In this document: positions 47,131 through 57,932 of the stretch, in pieces | How positions within the stretch are numbered: the first letter of the stretch is position 1 | Layout: the number at the start of each line of letters is the position of its first letter | Assembly (NCBI GenBank): GCA_024364735.1 | Contig: JAGFNQ010005372.1 | Location: 56,326 to 120,325, forward strand | DNA length: 64,000 bases | Source: Boesenbergia rotunda | Taxonomy: Eukaryota; Streptophyta; Magnoliopsida; Zingiberales; Zingiberaceae | Direction: 5' to 3' | Program-made: the position numbers and the translations under genes | Notes under the pieces: generated by a model | Databases searched by the model: none | What the model was told of the DNA's origin: nothing | Seen by the model: the letters and a program-made list of their open reading frames with translations, nothing else

Positions 47131-47360
47131 TTAATCTGAAAAAGATAACTAACAAGAAAAAAAATTTCCCAAGACTTGGTCTTGGATTAGTAGTGCGGGA
47201 TAAGTAAAATAAAATAACGCCTCGATTAACGAAAAGAAAAAAAATTCGAACGAAAGATTTAGAAAAAAATTTGAACGAGAAAAAGAAAATAAAAAAAATC
47301 CGAAAATTTTTTCAAACTGGTGGTTGCACCAAATTTGAACTTCCCCGCTTTGATACCACT
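47131..47360 (-). other. Element B leader and primer-binding site
   Basis: A-rich leader sequence. The minus-strand primer site TGGTATCAAAG is at 47348-47358, one base off the TGGTATCAGAG seen in other elements, and lies two bases from the LTR at 47361. Confidence 0.85.
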
Positions 47361-48710
47361 TGTTGGATCGAGAGAACCGATAGAGGGGGGGTGAATATCG
47401 GAAAACGTTCGGATTTAATATGAGAGAAATTGCACAGTGGAAATTAAATCAACACACGAACACAAGTGGTTTTACTTGGTTCGGAGCCTAGGTCGACTCC
47501 TACTCTAAGGCCCACGATCATTCATCGTTTACTTTGGGCAATTCTAAATGAGGCGCAAAAGCAGTTTACAAAGATTGATTACAGAATAAGTGCAGTAAAT
47601 TAAAATTCAACTCTTCCTTACCGACGTCCGAAGTAGATGGTATTTTCGGAGCGGGAGGACGTCGTCGGCGCTTGAGTCTCGTGTTGGGAGGTTTCCGGAG
47701 CAGAGCGCGGGAGCAGAAGAGCGTACAAGCGTTGACTAAAATTCTTGCTATGAAGCCTTGGTTCGAGGGTCTTTTTATAGGGCCTGGGGGCGCCCAAAAC
47801 GTCAGGGGCGCCCTCCCACGTGTCGGTCGATCACCCTTTTGCTCGGTCAACGTCTGATCCCTTCAAACTCGGAATCACATCTTGACCGGGGCACCCGAGA
47901 CGCTGGGGGCGCCCGGGTTGACCGGGTCAAACCTTATACCTTAGCCTCGCTGGCTTATGCTTCGATGGCTTGCTATTGGGGGCGCCCGGAGCGCTGGGGG
48001 CACCCGGGAGCAGCGGGGGCGCCCGGGACAGTAGCTGTCGAAGCTTGCTTTCCTTTCTTAAGTTTTATGTTTACCTTGGGGGCGCCCGGGACACTCCGGG
48101 CGCCCTGGTCAGCTGTTGCCTCATTCCATTGAGGCTCTCTGAGCTGCAGACACTCGTTCCTTCGGTCCTGCATCCAGGGTTAGTCCAAAAACACAATAAA
48201 ACAATAAAATATTAGTTTATACAACCTTAGCTGTCTTGGTTCTGACTTTGGGTCTCCAAAATGGAACCCTAGGTCAAACCGACGCCTACTGTTCCCTCGA
48301 CGGGGAACGCGTCCTCACCTACTCCTCTCGGGAGAATGTACCTGATGCCAACCGCTCCTCTGGTTGGACTTTTGCCTAACGATCCTTTGCCAGGTCTTGG
48401 ATACCGAGCTGTCCTTCGCCCGGTGCCTATCATTCCTTCGCTAGGGCTTCAGTTCCAAGCTGTCCTTCGCCTGGCGCCTAGCAATCCTTCGCTAGGGCTT
48501 TTCACTTTGGCATTCCTTCGCCAGTGCCTAGCAGTCCTTCGCTAGGGCTTTTTACCCTGGCATTCCTTCGCCAGTGCCTAGCATTCCTTCGCTAGGGCTT
48601 TTTGCTCTGCACACTAGAGTGACATATTAGATAACAAGTAAGACTTAACTTTTGAACCTTGTTGCCATTATCAAAACACAGATTTGACTTGGGTGCTTTC
48701 TGCACCAACA
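47361..48710 (-). mobile_element. Element B, 5' LTR
   Basis: TGTTGGATCGAGAGAACCG to TTTCTGCACCAACA, 1,350 bp. GGGCGCCC palindromes at 47785-48105 lie upstream (on the minus strand) of a CTATAAAAAG box near 47772-47781. The 'ccttcgctagggctt' array is at 48400-48605. Confidence 0.92.
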
Positions 48711-51700
48711 TATTTCACCCCTGGCCACATGATCCCTTACAAAATGATGTTTAACTTCTATATGCTTTGTTCTTGAGTGTTGAATTGGGTTTTTAGTTAG
48801 ATTGATTGAGCTTATGTTATCAATGTAAACTTGGGTTTGGGTGTAGTCAAGATGGAAGTCCTTAAGAGTGTGCATCATCCATAAGAGTTGTGCCACACAT
48901 TTTCCTAAAGCAACATATTCTGCTTCGGTTGTAGATAGGGCTACGCAGTGCTGCTTTCTACTGCACCAGCTGACTAGACTATTTTCCAAAAGTTGGTAGC
49001 TTCCACTTATACTTTTTCTATCTAATTTGCATCCAACATAGTCAGAATCAGAATATCCTGACAGTTCAAAGGTGGAAATCCTAGGATACCAAATCCCTAC
49101 ATTTATGGTGCCCTTAATGTACCTAAGTACTCTTTTTAGGGCTGTTATGTGGGATTCCTTAGCACAAGTTTGGTACCTAGCACACATTCCTACAAGGTAT
49201 AGGATATCAGGTCTGCTAGCTGTAAGGTAAACTAGATTTCCAATCATACTTCAATATAGCTTAAGATATATAGGTTTACCTTTAGGATCACTATCAATTT
49301 TGACATTTGTGGCCATAGGGGTACTTATACATTTGGAGTTATCCATTTTAAATTTCTTTATTAACTCCTTAGCATATTTGGATTGGTGAACATAATTACC
49401 ATCCCTAGTTTGCTTAATTTGCAGTCCTAAGAAGAAATGGAGCTCACCAACTAAGTTCATTTCAAATTCATTTTCCATTATTTTTACAAATTCCTTTAAA
49501 AAGTTTGAGTTGGTGGATCCAAAAATTATGTCGTCAACATAGATTTGGTCAATGAAAATGTCTTTTTCTAGGGTTTTAAGAAAAAGGTTGGAGTCAATTT
49601 GTCCTTGGTTAAATTCCTTAGAAATGAGGTAAGTTGATAGGCGTTCATTCCATGCCATAGGTGCTTATTTTAACCCATAAAGTGCCTTTTTAAGTTTGAA
49701 AACGTAGTCAGGTTTTTCTAGGTCCTCAAATCCTGGGGGTTGTCCTACATAAACATCTTCTTTGATGAACCCATTTAAAAGCTGACTTAACATCCATTCG
49801 GTATAGCTTGAACCCTCTATGAGTTGCAAATGCTAACAACATTCTAATTGACTCAAGTCTAGCTACTGGGGCATAGGTTTCATCATAGTCTAATCCTTCA
49901 ACTTGACCAAATCCTTTAGCTACTAAGCGGGCTTTATTTCTAACTATTTCCCCTTGGTCATTTAGTTTGTTCCTAAATACCCACTTAGTATCTATAATAG
50001 TCTTGCCCTCAGGTTTAGATACTAGTTCCCTAACTTGTTTTTTTTTCAAATTGAGCTAGCTCTTCTTGCATAGCTATGATCCAATCAGGATCAGGTAGGG
50101 CTTCCTCTATAGTCGTAAGTTCAATTTTTAAAATTAGTGCTATTTGACTAAGATTTCTATACGAAGAACTAGTTCTGACTCCTAAGGTTGGATCACCCAC
50201 AATTTGATCAGACGGGTGATTGAGTCTGGGTTTCTTGGTTCTCCTAGAACTTGGTTCAGCCTCAGATCTGGCTGGACAGTTTGGTTCAGTGTTTCATTCA
50301 ACTACTTGGGTTGGTTTAGTTATTGGTTCAGTTGACGCAGTTGTTGGTTCAAGAGTTAGTTCATTTAGAGGTTCAATTAGTGGTTCAATTGATGGTTCAA
50401 TTGTTTGTTCCTTATCATCCTGATCAATATTTGATTGGTTCAGGGTTTGATTATCAGATTTTGGATTAGTCTCCTCATCAATGATTAAGTTAGTTGTTTC
50501 TTTAATTTTATTGGTTTGTTTATTGTAAACCCTATAGGCCCTACTAGTTGTTGAATATCCTAGGAAAACTCCTGGGGTTGACTTAGACTGAAATTTACCT
50601 AGTTAGTCCTTGGTGTTCAAGATGTGAACATTGCACCCGAAGACCCTTAGGTAATGTAGGTTTGGCAGTCTATGGTAATACAGTTTATAAGGAGTTTTAT
50701 TATGTCTTTTGTTAATAAGGACCCTATTTTGGATATAGCAAGTCGTACTTATTACTTCTGCCCAAAATTGGTTAGTTAGGTTAAATTCATTGAGCATGGT
50801 TCTAGCGGCATCCTGAAGGGTTTTATTCTTTCTTTCTACTATCCCATTTTGTTGGGGGGTTCTAGGACAGGAAAATTCGTGAATATATCCATTTATTCTA
50901 CAGAATTCCTCAAACCTTTGATTCTCAAACTCTCCCCCGTGATCACTTCTAAGTCTTTTGATTTTGTTATCATTTTGATTTTCGATTATCTTGCATAAGT
51001 CAATAAATAGGTTTAGGGTTTCATCCTTAGTTTTTAGGAACCTAACCCAGGTAAACATAGAATAATCATCGATAATAACTAAGCAGTATCGATTCTCGCT
51101 TAGTAACATGGCTCCATGTGAATCAAATAGGTCAAGGTGTAGGAGCTCAAGTGTGGTTTGGGTTAAGTCTGATTGAATTGGCTTGTGATTAGACTTGGTT
51201 TGTTTACCTTGGTTACATGAGTTACATATCGTGTTTTCATAGTTCTTAATTTTTGGTACCCCTTTAATTAGACCAAGCTGGGTAACTTTAGATATTAGTC
51301 TAACATTTGTGTAACCTAATCTCCTATACCAGAGGTTGGATTATTCTAGTTGAGTCAGGAGGCATTTTGGTACTAAAGGTAGATTGATAGTGTAAACATT
51401 ATTTTTCCTAGTACCTTTAAGCATGACTTCTGAATCTTGCAGATTTCTAATTAGGCAGTCAGAGTTGGTAAATGTAACTATATAGCCAATATCACATAAT
51501 TGACTTATACTAAGCAAATTAAATTTGAAATTCTCAACCAAGAGTACCTTTTTAATTATGAAGTCGGATTTGAGTTCAATGTTACCTGACCCTATGACTT
51601 TGAGTGTAGCATTGTTGCTAAATGCTACTGAGCTTAGGTTCTTGAACTTGAGTTTGGTAAATTTTAATTTGTCTCCAGTCATGTGTCTGGAGCATCCACT

Positions 51701-51721
51701 ATCCAATATCCATTGGTCCAA
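48711..51721 (-). pseudogene. Element A pol (protease, integrase, reverse transcriptase, RNase H)
   Basis: Protease: WILDSGCSRHMTG near 51700. GAG-pre-integrase: near 51250-51350, degenerate. Integrase: HLDLFDSHGA, IIDDYSMFTWV, LRSDHGGEFEN and RTPQQNGIVERKN (about 51150-50600), with the D-D-E residues visible. A Ser/Thr/Glu-rich hinge with 'EPLIEPLNELTLEP' repeats follows. Reverse transcriptase: TKWVFRNKLNDQGEIVRNKARLV, YRMDVKSAF and catalytic YVDDIIFG (about 50050-49250). RNase H: GYSDSDYVGCKLDRKS, LSTTEAEYVAL, then HHFVRDHVARGEI, where B interrupts. Several stops and at least one frameshift (near 49740-49660) break it. The domain order is that of copia. Confidence 0.92.
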
Positions 51722-52412
51722 ATTATTATGTTCCTACACATAATGTATTTATTGATTTGGATCCAATTAGAATTAAGGATAGCTTAAATTGATTTTCACA
51801 ATCTAGTCTGTCTCACCCAATCTAGTGTTATCAAACATGTTAACCTTATAGGTTTTGTGAGACAGGTTTTTCCAAAAAAAAATACAGATTTTGAAAAACA
51901 AGGTTAATTTTGAAAGACTTGAACAAAATTATTAAGTTTTAAGTTTAAGTTTATCGATTTTGAAAAGTGTTTGATTCTAAGATTAATTGAAATTTGTGTT
52001 AGATTCAAATCTGACAATAGTAAAGTGAATTTGATTTTCAATAATTGGCTTCCAGGTCTTGGCGAGGCACTAGGCTTTCTTTGGTGTAGCCTTATTGGAT
52101 CATCAACCCTTTCCTTGACAAAGCCTTTTTTTGAAAATTCATCTTCAAGTTACTTTTTGAAAGATTTTGATCTAACTAGTTTGGGTCTTGGATCGGTAGC
52201 TTCGACTAGTTCCACCAGAATGACTTCCCTAACGTACTATCATCTCACCTCGACCCAATACTATATTGTTCAAGTTTCAATTAAGTCATTTAGTCTTTAG
52301 TCTAACCAGTTCTAGGTCTAAGCATAATGAATTGCTGAAGGAAATAAACAAGCAAGCATGAAATACAGAAAAATTGCAAAAAAATAACTTTTTCTAATTA
52401 TGAAAATTATTT
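51722..52412 (-). other. Element A gag-pol spacer, non-coding, with inverted repeat
   Basis: About 690 bp between gag and protease with stops in all frames. CTGTCTCAC (51808-51816) and GTGAGACAG (51857-51865) form perfect 9-bp arms around a 40-nt loop. B keeps homologous sequence at 36850-37535. It may be an intron or a translational-control region; I see no decisive splice pair. Confidence 0.65.
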
Positions 52413-54048
52413 TTATATTGGCTCCCCCTAGACTATAGTCTCGATAATGGTTAGGCAAGATGTGAATCTTGTCCTTGGGGATCCAATACTAGTTTGGTCC
52501 AGCTTGTTTGTTCAAACAGAGCTTGGGGACCCATGCTTGAACTTGGGCTCTAGGTTGGTTCAATACAGCATAATAAGAACATTGCCTAGACTTGGTTCGA
52601 TACCCTAATCCAGATCGGTTAAAAATGGACTTCTGTTTTCCAAGGATCATATCAAGACCCTTGGAACCCGAAGTGAATCGTTCCAAAGCCACTCTGAGCT
52701 CCTTGACTTGAGTTTTCAAGGAGGAATTCTCTTCCTCAAGCATTTTAACTTGAGTGGAGTTTCCTTCTTGAATTTTCTCTGTCAAGGATCTCGAGTTGGC
52801 TTCCTCTTTCAGGAGATTTACTTCTTGTCGGAGGGACTCGACCCGGATTTTGGCTTTCGCCAAGTTACGAGATAAATATGAAATTAACTTCGAATGTTCG
52901 TATTCTGAATAACCTCTTACCGTTATTTGGTCGTTTTCCGAGATTGTGAGCCTTCCGTCGTCTGGCTCCGATTCCGATCCGGTGTTGACGTCTTCCGAAG
53001 CGGTTAAGGTGAGATGATTTGATTATGGGGCTTCTTCTTCTTCTTCGGAGGAAGATTCATCCCACGTGGCTTGGAGAGCTTTCTTTCTTCGCGTCTTCTT
53101 TGCCTCCTTTAGATTGGGGCATTCTGATTTGTAATGTCCCTTCTTGTTGCATTCGTAGCAGGTGACATTGGTTTTGCTTTTTGATGATGTTGAAGGTTCA
53201 GCTGGATCTTCCTTTCTTCGACTTGCTTTCTTTCTGTTTGTCTGGTGCTTTAGCTCCTTGTAGTTGTCCCGAGCTAGCCGAACCAACTTGGGTCGATCTC
53301 CTTCTCTGTCTTCCGAATCTGAGTCTGAGTCAGACTCGGGTGTTGGTTGAGGTTTCTTCTTGGGGGCTTTTCCTTGAGATTTTCCTGCAATGAAGGCAAT
53401 ACTTTTCTCGACCATAGTGGAGTTAGTATGTTCATGCAATTCTAATTCAGAGAAACGTTCATCTAATTTAATTTTTGAAAGGTCCCTGGAAACCTTGTAG
53501 GCATCTACCATGGATGCCCACAATGTGTTCCTGGGAAACGCATTTAGGGTATACCTGATTAGGTTATGGTTCTCTACCTTGTGACCTATTGTATGTAGCC
53601 CATTCATTAGGTCTTGGATTCTGGCGTGGAGTTGTGTTGGTGATTCTCCTTCGTTCATTTTGATCATGTAGAGTCTGTTCAACAACAGATCTCTTTTGCC
53701 GATTCTGGTGTCGTAGGTGCCTTCGTGAAGCTCAATCAGCTTGCTCCAAAGTTCTTTGGGGTTGTTGAAGGGACCCACCCGGTTCAGCTCTTCCTTAGTT
53801 AATCCGCATTGCAAAGTATGGGTTGCCTTTGCATCAGCCTCAATCTTCTTCTTCAACGAGGCGCCCCATTCAAAATAGTGTTGTGCCACTCCTTCTGTGT
53901 TCTTGGAGATCTCCAGGCCAGATTGGATAATTATCCACATGTCCACCTGAGTTTTCAGGTGGACTTCCATCCTGCTTTTCCAGTAGGAAAAATCTTCTCC
54001 ACTAAAATGCGGTGGTCTGGCTGTGCTAAATCCTTCTTGCATGGTCAT
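52413..54048 (-). pseudogene. Element A gag (UBN2-type with CCHC), one nonsense codon
   Basis: From ATG 54046-54048 the frame stays open for 341 codons: MTMQEGFSTARPPHFSGEDF, WSKLIELHEGT, ENHNLIRYTLNAFPRN, a KKKPQPTPESDSDSDSED linker, and the CCHC knuckle CYECNKKGHYKSEC (near 53130-53170). A TAA at 53020-53022 (CAA or CAG in the relative B) is followed by the same frame to about 52489 and the YWIPKDKIHILPNHYR tail after one more stop. The tail is coiled-coil-like. The zinc knuckle binds element RNA in this family. Confidence 0.92.
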
Positions 54049-54275
54049 TAATATTTTCTGAAAAATTTAAGAACAAAGAAAACTTGTTCCAAGACTTAGT
54101 CTTGGATTAGTAGTGCGGAAAAAATTACTAACAATGAAAAACGATCGAGTGGTGTTGCACCAACCTCGATTAATGAGAAAGATTCGAAAAAAATTAAAAT
54201 AATTCCGTAAATCCGAAAAAAAAACTCTCAAATTGGTGATTGCACCAAATTTGAGCCACCCGTTCTGATACCACT
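54049..54275 (-). other. Element A leader and primer-binding site
   Basis: A-rich leader. The minus strand reads TGGTATCAGAAC at 54262-54273, two bases from the 5' LTR start at 54276. Confidence 0.88.
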
Positions 54276-55537
54276 TGTTGGATCGAAGAAAATCGATAGA
54301 AGGGGGGGTGAATATCGATCTAGAATTTTTGAAAAACTAGAGAAAGTACGCAGTGGAAAATAACAAAACAATCGAACACATGTTGGTTTTACTTGGTTCA
54401 GAGTCGCTGTCGACTCCTACTCCAAGGCCCACGGTCCTTGACCATTTACGTTGGGCAATTCTATATTCGGAAAATCTTTTACAATTTTAAGTACAGATAT
54501 AGAATTGGAATTTAAATTGCAACACTTTTCGTAAATAAAATTTACCGACGCCCGAGGTGGATCGAAGTTCGGAGCAGAGGGTCGTCGTCGGCGCTGGAAT
54601 CTCGAAGTTGAGGTTTGTTGGAGCGTAGCGTTTGAACGAAAGTGCTTGAAGCGTTGTTAGTGATGTTCTTCGAAGCCTTTGGGGTGAACCTCCTTTTATA
54701 GCACCCATAGGGGCGCCTATGTCGATGAGGGCGTCTACACGTGGCCTCTCCTGCGCGATCTCATATCCGCAATCTCGGTCAGTGCTTATCCTCTTCACAG
54801 GGGCGCCTGAGCTGATGGGGGTGCCCGTATGGCCCTGAGCACCTGAGCTGACTTGGTCCAGAGGCTTCGTGGCAGTTTGCTTCGCTTGCTTTGGTTTAGC
54901 CTTCAACTGGAGCGCCCGTATCCATCCGGGCGCCTAGCCCCAGTGAGGCGCCTCACTCCATTGAGGCGCCTCAATTGTAGAACTCATTCCTTCAATCCCT
55001 GCAACCAAGGTTAGTTCCAAAACAAAAAGAAGCAAGCATGTTAGTCATTATTTATAGCCTAAGCTGTCTTGTTCTGACTTTGGGTCTCCCAAATGTAACC
55101 CTAGGTCGAACCGACGCCTACTGTTCCCTCGCACGGGGAACACGTCCTCTCCTATTCCTCTTAGGAGAGTTTACCTTTTGCCAACCGGCTCCTCCGGTTG
55201 GACTTTTTCCCAATCCATCAGATCAGGTCTTCGTGCCCAGTCCGCGACCAGGACTTCTTGCCCAACTTCCAGTCAGGTCTTCGGTGCCCAGCCCTTTGCC
55301 AGGACTTCTTGCCCAGTCCTCAACCAGGATTTCTTTGCCCAACTTCCAGTCAGGTCTTCTTGCCCAGTCCTTGACTAGGACTTCTTGCCCAGCCCTTTGC
55401 CAGGACTTCTTGCCTAGAGTACCTAAGACTTTTCCTGCACACTTAGTAAGCTTGTTAGATTACATTAACAACTTAACTTCTGAACCCTTTGCCATTATCA
55501 AAACACAGGTTTGACTTAGGTGCTTCCTGCACCAACA
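54276..55537 (-). mobile_element. Element A, 5' LTR
   Basis: TGTTGGATCGAAGAAAATC to CTTCCTGCACCAACA, 1,262 bp. The 'cttcttgcccagtcc' tandem array is at 55200-55425. It differs from the 3' LTR at clearly more sites than the I or F LTR pairs do, fitting an older insertion. Confidence 0.9.
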
Positions 55538-55542
55538 TTACC

Positions 55543-56010
55543 AACCTAAGGAACCTAGTTTTTTGTCATTGATGTCTAGAACCCAATTTAAATCATCAAA
55601 TGTTTCTAGAGTTCAAGGACTTAGTAAGAAAATGACCAAGGCATGTGTGTCAAAGACTTGCATTGTAGGTGCATTAGGTCCCAAGGCTTGGGTACCTAAA
55701 TCATCTATCTTTCGTATTGTATAGGCATTGGTTGAGGGGGAGCATCTATCAACATGGTTTGTTGATTGTGGTGCTCCAAACACATGACCGGGTACAAATT
55801 GTTATTCACTAACCTACAAAGCAAGAGTAGAGGTAATATCTCATTTGGTAACAATGGTAGTCTCAAGGTTGTAGGAATAGGTGACATTCAAATATCCGAA
55901 TGTCTTAGGATCACGAATGTCCTTCTAGTCAACGGGATGACCTTCAATCTCCTAAGTGTCAGTCAATAGTGTAATGCCGGATACATAATTGAATTTCACT
56001 TGGGCAGTAG
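55543..56010 (+). pseudogene. Element E gag end and protease fragment
   Basis: Continues E gag after insertion A (QPKEPSFLSLMSRT) through a PKAWVPKSS segment. Then comes the protease start: VDCG and, after a one-base frameshift, CSKHMTG, followed by an open stretch ISFGNNGSLKVVGIGDI and LLSVSQ. After about 56010 recognisable copia coding stops, so integrase, reverse transcriptase and RNase H are deleted. Confidence 0.85.
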
Positions 56011-57117
56011 CACCATCTACATTCGTAGACCACAAGCTATATGGGTCACAACTTACATCAATTGAAGGAGTTGCAAACGACCTTACACTTGTTTTTTTTG
56101 GTGTGGAGGAATAGATTTTGGTTAAGAGACAAAAGCAATAAAGCATGTTCACAATGACTACAAGTCTAGAAAATTGTTCATACAACAAATGGCAGTATAT
56201 CCATGCACAAGACTCACTAGTTTCAAAATTGAGGCGATTCTCCATGCCTTCATCACAATGAAAACCCACAAATTTCAAAAGAACTATCATAAAACAACTC
56301 ATCCTCCATCCAACAGGAGAATGACAACAGATTAGTGAAACAAATAAGCCAACGATTTATTACAAGAAAATAAATTGATAATGGTTCACATAATTCTACA
56401 AACATGCTGTGTGCGTCCATATGCAGTGATATAGATATTATATTTACAGTCATTGAGTCATATCACATAGATTCAATTTCTAGTTTGTCTCATTGTGCAA
56501 TCTAAGCAACACTAAACAATGTCGCATGTGGGTAAGTGGATTGCTTATGCATGCTAGTCGATAGTATAAGTTCAAAGACTCCAAGTTGCACTGAACAAGA
56601 CCACATAAACAAGTCCAGACTCTAAGTTAAAACCAAATGAATTAACAAGTTTTCGACAGATAAAAAGGCAAGAAAAACTATTACATGGATCGCTTAGGTT
56701 GACATATAACTTGTTCTTAATATGGATTGCTTAGAATGATTAGTTTTATTGTTGTATATCGTGTGCTTTATATTATGTAGATCAGTTAGATTCTTCTCAT
56801 GTAAGGGTTTTACATGGCTTTATCTATGCCAAGCTTAACTGATAGGATATGCCATATGATAAATGAGTGACATTTATGTAGATTTCAATGGTGATCAAGT
56901 TGATATATTACGTGAAAAATGTAGATTTATTCACTGATATGTTGTGCTTGTTTGTTTTGGTGTTTATTTCAGTCATCAGTTATAGTTTGTGGTTACTCCT
57001 TACTGCGATACTTAGTGCCATATGATGCATATACATTTTTGCCATGATATATTTCTATTATATGCCTCTAAAAAAATTACTCTTCGTTTCTTTTGGTTTG
57101 GTTTTGGGGAGAGACCC
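56011..57117. other. Element E internal stretch without recognisable pol
   Basis: 1.1 kb between the protease fragment and the polypurine cluster. From about 56700 it resembles a Sirevirus 3' non-coding region (T-rich, 'atgatgcatatac' words as in D 8930-9200). The part 56050-56700 matches no other element in this window, and I can assign no protein to it. It could be decayed pol, a captured fragment or another old insertion. Confidence 0.45.
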
Positions 57118-57326
57118 TTGTGTTAAGGGGGAGAGTTTAAACTTAATAACCAGTCTACACCCTTTTTGGTGATTGACAATGGGGGAGAGGATGCTTAGTT
57201 AAGTTTAGGATTTGTTAAAAAACTTAACTATTGTAAGAGGAGGACTTTGATTCCCTTGCAATAATAAACATTGACTTCTAATACCTAAACTTAAATCGTG
57301 TTGTCAAACAACAAAATGGGGGAGAT
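57118..57326 (+). other. Element E polypurine-tract cluster
   Basis: G-rich tracts near 57125 (AAGGGGGAGAG), 57180 (GGGGGAGAGG) and 57318 (GGGGGAGAT), the last directly before the 3' LTR. The spacing resembles element D. Confidence 0.85.
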
Positions 57327-57932
57327 CATTGATGCAGTCTGACCTGATTGTTGTTTTTGTGTTAACACTGATTTAAGTTCAGTTGAATTGAGATCCGATA
57401 GTTAAGTTCGGATTATGTGTACTAGTCACAGATGGCTCGGTAGCTCGTTCTTTGGACTGGGTTGAGTCGGAGAGGGCTCAGTAGCTCATTCTCCAGACAT
57501 AGGTCAGAGAGGGCTCGGTAGCTCGTTCTCTGGACTGAGATGAGTCAGAGAGGGCTCGGTAGCTCGTTCTCCGGACTCAGGTTAGAGAGGGCTCGGTAGC
57601 TAGTTCTCTGGACTTAGGTCAGAGAGGGCTCGGTAGCTCGTTCTCCGGACTTAGGTCAAATAGGGCTCGGTAGCTCGTTCTATGGACCAGGATGAGTTAG
57701 AGAGGGCTTAGTAGCTCGTTCTCCGTACTTAGGTCAGAGAGGGCTCGGTAGCTCGTTCTCTAGACCGGGACAAGTCAGAGAGGGCTCGGTAGCTCATTCT
57801 CTAGACTTAGGTCAGAGAAGGCTCGGTAGCTCGTTCTCTGGTCCGAGATGAGTCGGAGAGGGCTCGGTAGCTCATTCTCCGGACATAGGTCAGAGAGGGC
57901 ACGGTAGCTCGTTCTCTGGACCGGGTGAGGTC

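Larger units (their letters stand above)
32147..48710 (-). mobile_element. Element B, non-autonomous Sirevirus-like element with gag and accessory gene, split by F
   Basis: The LTRs are 32147-33480 (1,334 bp) and 47361-48710 (1,350 bp), and the target-site duplication TATTT is at 32142-32146 and 48711-48715. Order on the minus strand: 5' LTR, primer site, gag, start of the gag-pol spacer (host of F), rest of the spacer, W-box-like cluster, LTR-like promoter, accessory ORF, polypurine cluster, 3' LTR. No pol remains. It depends on another element for reverse transcription, yet still transposed into A. Confidence 0.93.
29511..55537 (-). mobile_element. Element A, Sirevirus-like copia element with gag and pol, split by B
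   Basis: The LTRs are 29511-30792 (1,282 bp) and 54276-55537 (1,262 bp). The target-site duplication TTACC is at 29506-29510 and 55538-55542. Order on the minus strand: 5' LTR, primer site, gag with CCHC, non-coding spacer, protease, integrase, reverse transcriptase, RNase H, polypurine cluster, 3' LTR. B interrupts the RNase H end. Nonsense codons occur in gag and pol, so it is not autonomous now. Confidence 0.93.
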
